Position numbers and translations under genes: made by a program
Origin: Agromyces sp. H66
GTDB taxonomy: Bacteria > Actinomycetota > Actinomycetes > Actinomycetales > Microbacteriaceae
NCBI RefSeq assembly: GCF_004959775.1
Contig: NZ_SJZG01000004.1
Span: forward strand, 231,196 to 295,195
Direction: 5' to 3'
DNA: 64,000 nucleotides
Part shown: positions 61,997 to 64,000 of the stretch, piece after piece
How positions within the stretch are numbered: the stretch's first letter is position 1
How the letters are laid out: every line of letters starts with the position of its first letter
Notes under the pieces: model-generated
Database searches by the model: none
What the model was told of the DNA's origin: nothing
What the model saw: only the letters and a program-made list of their open reading frames with translations

Positions 61997-62512
61997 TCAG
62001 TACGCGGCCTTCGCGAGCGAACCCGTGACCGGGCCCGCCGGATCCCAGATGACGCACGAGACGACGCGGTCGCCCTGCGCCCAGCTCTCGGCGGTCGGAC
62101 GGTAGGCGTAGAAGTCGAGCGTCGACGACTCGTAGGCGAGGCCCACGAACGGCTCGAACTGCTCGAAGCATCCGGTGTCGGATGCCTCGAGCACCGCGTC
62201 GTCGCCGGGATACTCGCCGTCGTCGAGCGTGAAGTCGAAGTACACCTCCTCGTCGTGGGGTTCGCCGCACGGGACCACGGGCACCTCGCTCACGACCTCG
62301 TCGTCGACCATGTTCATGCAGTCCCCGACGCGGATCGCGAACACGTCGGCCTGGCCCTCCTCCACGATCTCCTGCGTGGTGTCGTCGCGTTCGGGCTGGG
62401 GCGCCCCGATCGGCAGCAGGTCGAGCACGGCGGCGCATCCGGTGAGAGGGAGTGCCACGGCGAGGGCCGCGGCGGCGAGGAGGGTGCGGACGAGGGGGCG
62501 GCGAGCGGTCAT
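61997..62512 (-). CDS. Lipoprotein of the septum formation family
   Basis: A 171-residue protein. The lipobox is LPLTGCAA (Cys after ~26 residues), then an acidic linker and the Septum_form domain: VGDCMNM, VVPCGEPHDEEVYFDF, YPGDDAVLEASDTGCFEQFEPFVG and GDRVVSCVIWDPAGPVTGSL, with four conserved cysteines. It is anchored in the outer leaflet of the membrane; its role in septation is named but poorly proven. ATG 62512 follows AAAGGC. Confidence 0.85.
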   Translation of the reverse strand: MTARRPLVRTLLAAAALAVALPLTGCAAVLDLLPIGAPQPERDDTTQEIVEEGQADVFAIRVGDCMNMVDDEVVSEVPVVPCGEPHDEEVYFDFTLDDGEYPGDDAVLEASDTGCFEQFEPFVGLAYESSTLDFYAYRPTAESWAQGDRVVSCVIWDPAGPVTGSLAKAAY

Positions 62513-62684
62513 GCTGGTGCCTTTCGGGCGAGGGTGGAAGGGCGGGGGAGTCGGTCGACGTCGAGGCACGCAACAGCTCGTGCCGACACGGCGGCGCCAG
62601 CCTATCGGCGGCCACCCACTCCGCGCGATGGGACGGAGTCCCCATGGACGGGGCGCGCGCCGGTGCTGCGGCGCGGCGTCTCGT

Positions 62685-62906
62685 TCAGTGGTCGGGGTGG
62701 TCCGGGTCGGCCCGGCGCCAGACGGCCAGGCGTCGCGTCCACGATCGGCGCGTCGGCTCGGCGATCACTTCCGCGTCACCCGTCGCCTGCGCTGCGCGCT
62801 CGGCGGCGTCCCGCTCCTCGCGCCAGATCAGGTACGCGAGGTACGGGTCGTCCTCCGGACCCAGCGCGGGTTGCTGGTTCGGCAACCGAGTCCGTCTGCG
62901 TTGCAT
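62685..62906 (-). CDS. Small hypothetical protein
   Basis: A 73-residue charged peptide: LPNQQPALGPEDDPYLAYLIWREERDAAERAAQ, then basic RRSWTRRLAVWRR. Codon use is actinobacterial, with no stop problems. DDPYLAYLIWREER resembles a motif seen in short unannotated actinobacterial ORFs; function unknown. The 170 bp before it (62513-62684) hold nothing I can support. Confidence 0.5.
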   Translation of the reverse strand: MQRRRTRLPNQQPALGPEDDPYLAYLIWREERDAAERAAQATGDAEVIAEPTRRSWTRRLAVWRRADPDHPDH

Positions 62907-63002
62907 CGCCGACTCTTCCCCCTGAGGGCCCAGCCCTCGTCCCCTGGGAGCCCCCCGCTCCCCTGGGAGAAAGATTACGCCGAACTCGCCGCGGCGCGAC
63001 CC

Positions 63003-63926
63003 CTAGCGCAGGTGCGGGAGCACCTCCGCGGCGATGAGCTCGAGGTGCTCGAGGTCTCTCAGGTCCACCAGCTGCAGGTAGACGCGCTCTGCGCCGAGCT
63101 CGCGCAGCCGGAGGAGCTTGTCGACCGCGGCATCGGGAGTTCCCGCGATGTTCACCTCGGCGAACGTGTCGACGTCGGCGCCGATGGCCTCGAGGCGTCG
63201 GAGGTAGTCGGTGTCATCGCGCGCGACGACGGTCGGCAGCGCGACCGAACGACGAAGCGTCTCCGGGTCGCGGCCGAGATCGTCGCAGGCGCGCCGCACG
63301 CCGTCGAAGGCCCGGGCGATGACCTCCTCGGAACGGAAGCCGATGTTGAACTCGGTCGCGAATCGCGCTGCGACCGCGGGCGTGCGGCGGGGCCCTGCGC
63401 CGCCGATGATCACGGGCACGCGCTCCTGCACGGGCTTCGGCAGCGCCGGGGCGGCCTCGAGCGTGTAGTGCTCGCCCGCGAAGTCGAAGGTCTCGCCGGC
63501 GGGCGTCGACCACAGGCCCGTGACGATCTCGAGCTGCTCCTCGAGGATGCCGAACCGCTTCTCGGGGAAGGGGATGCCGTAGGCCGCGTGCTCCGCGTCG
63601 AACCACCCCGTGCCGAGCCCGAGTTCGACGCGGCCGCCCGACATGGCGTCGACCTGCGCGACCTGGATCGCGAGGATCGAAGGGTGGCGGAAGGTCGCCG
63701 ACGAGACGAGCGTGCCCAACCGGATGCGCCGGGTCTCTCGTGCGAGGCCCGCGAGGGTGGTCCAGGCATCCGTCGGTCCCGGCAGCGGGTCGCCGCCGCC
63801 CATGCGCAGGAAGTGGTCGGAGCGGAACCAGCCGTCGAAGCCGAGCCGTTCGGTCGCGGCCGCCTGCCCGAGCTGGTCGTCGTAGCTCGCGCCCTGCTGC
63901 GGTTCGGTGAAGATGCAGAGCTCCAT
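63003..63926 (-). CDS. LLM class F420/FMN-dependent oxidoreductase
   Basis: A 307-residue luciferase-like TIM barrel: ELCIFTEPQQGASYDDQL, GFDGWFRSDHFLRMGG, RIRLGTLVSSATFRHPSILA, GRVELGLGTGWFDAEHAAYG and PVIIGGAGPRRTPAVAARFA, which is close to the F420-dependent subgroup. The substrate is unknown. ATG 63926 follows GGAGTGAGCCGC; GTG 63935, overlapping the preceding stop, is an alternative. The upstream gene on the same strand ends 6 nt before. Confidence 0.88.
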   Translation of the reverse strand: MELCIFTEPQQGASYDDQLGQAAATERLGFDGWFRSDHFLRMGGGDPLPGPTDAWTTLAGLARETRRIRLGTLVSSATFRHPSILAIQVAQVDAMSGGRVELGLGTGWFDAEHAAYGIPFPEKRFGILEEQLEIVTGLWSTPAGETFDFAGEHYTLEAAPALPKPVQERVPVIIGGAGPRRTPAVAARFATEFNIGFRSEEVIARAFDGVRRACDDLGRDPETLRRSVALPTVVARDDTDYLRRLEAIGADVDTFAEVNIAGTPDAAVDKLLRLRELGAERVYLQLVDLRDLEHLELIAAEVLPHLR

Positions 63927-63931
63927 GCGGC

Positions 63932-64000
63932 TCACTCCTCCTCGTCGGTGTCGGTGTCGGCGTCGCCCAGTACGGCGAGCACCGCGTCGTGCAGGTGGCC
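63932..64000 (-). CDS. 3' end of an unidentified CDS
   Basis: In frame to the window edge the minus strand reads ...HDAVLAVLGDADTDTDEEE then TGA at 63932-63934. Only the last 22 residues are present, with an acidic tail, so the product cannot be named. It is directly upstream of and nearly overlaps the LLM gene. Confidence 0.6.
   Translation of the reverse strand, partial: GHLHDAVLAVLGDADTDTDEEE

Overview
The window comes from a high-GC actinobacterium (strong G/C bias at third codon positions, actinobacterial gene families, prfB-ftsE-ftsX-smpB-ssrA order). The very frequent word GGATGCCGC/GCGGCATCC, the LAKTG-type cell-wall anchor and the overall gene content suggest Microbacteriaceae, perhaps Agromyces-like; the genus is inference. 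No insertion sequence, prophage or CRISPR array was seen. Most of the window reads as chromosome with accessory islands. Many genes carry a -10 hexamer (TAGGCT, TAGAAT, TAGCGT and similar) only 6-7 nt before the start codon, which implies leaderless mRNAs.

1-9.9 kb: end of an ECF-type transporter gene, a sugar/phosphocholine-type nucleotidyltransferase, an ABC exporter pair whose ATPase has a very long Ala/Thr tail, a DUF3039 gene, pncB divergent from the murI-rph-rdgB cluster, and a CDF metal exporter. 9.9-21.6 kb: redox and regulation island with a secreted protein, a RidA-like/FAD-oxidase ORF and its LuxR-type regulator, DedA, a MarR gene head to head with a 5'-truncated FAD monooxygenase, a luciferase-like oxidoreductase, GNAT, an SDR/TetR divergent pair with a perfect palindromic operator, a DHFR-like protein and a second FAD oxidase.

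21.6-34.4 kb: tRNA-Leu, then a tight five-gene run of GH15 hydrolase, glucose-6-phosphate dehydrogenase, CoA-disulfide reductase-rhodanese, SMP-30 lactonase and a sulfatase fused to a DUF1269-like membrane domain. A Na+/H+ antiporter, a membrane protein, an M24 peptidase and a DUF1653 gene that has lost its stop follow. 34.4-39.9 kb: PhoD-like phosphatase divergent from an EEP-family nuclease/phosphatase, small enzymes, a WYL regulator and an orphan Imm5-like protein.

40.0-44.5 kb: a compact tad pilus locus (tadA, tadB, tadC, Flp-like pilin, two TadE-like and one TadG-like protein). 44.5-51.3 kb: hypothetical and membrane proteins, a LAKTG-anchored surface protein with duplicated Cys domains, a coiled-coil protein and an MFS exporter. 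51.3-61.2 kb: housekeeping block prfB, ftsE (with a long disordered tail), ftsX, smpB and ssrA (tmRNA), interrupted by a cupin, a class I amidotransferase, a small regulator/membrane operon, a protein-tyrosine phosphatase, a SIMPL protein and a GT4 glycosyltransferase. 61.2-64 kb: small secreted protein, a frameshifted small membrane protein, a septum-formation-type lipoprotein and a luciferase-like oxidoreductase, ending inside another gene.
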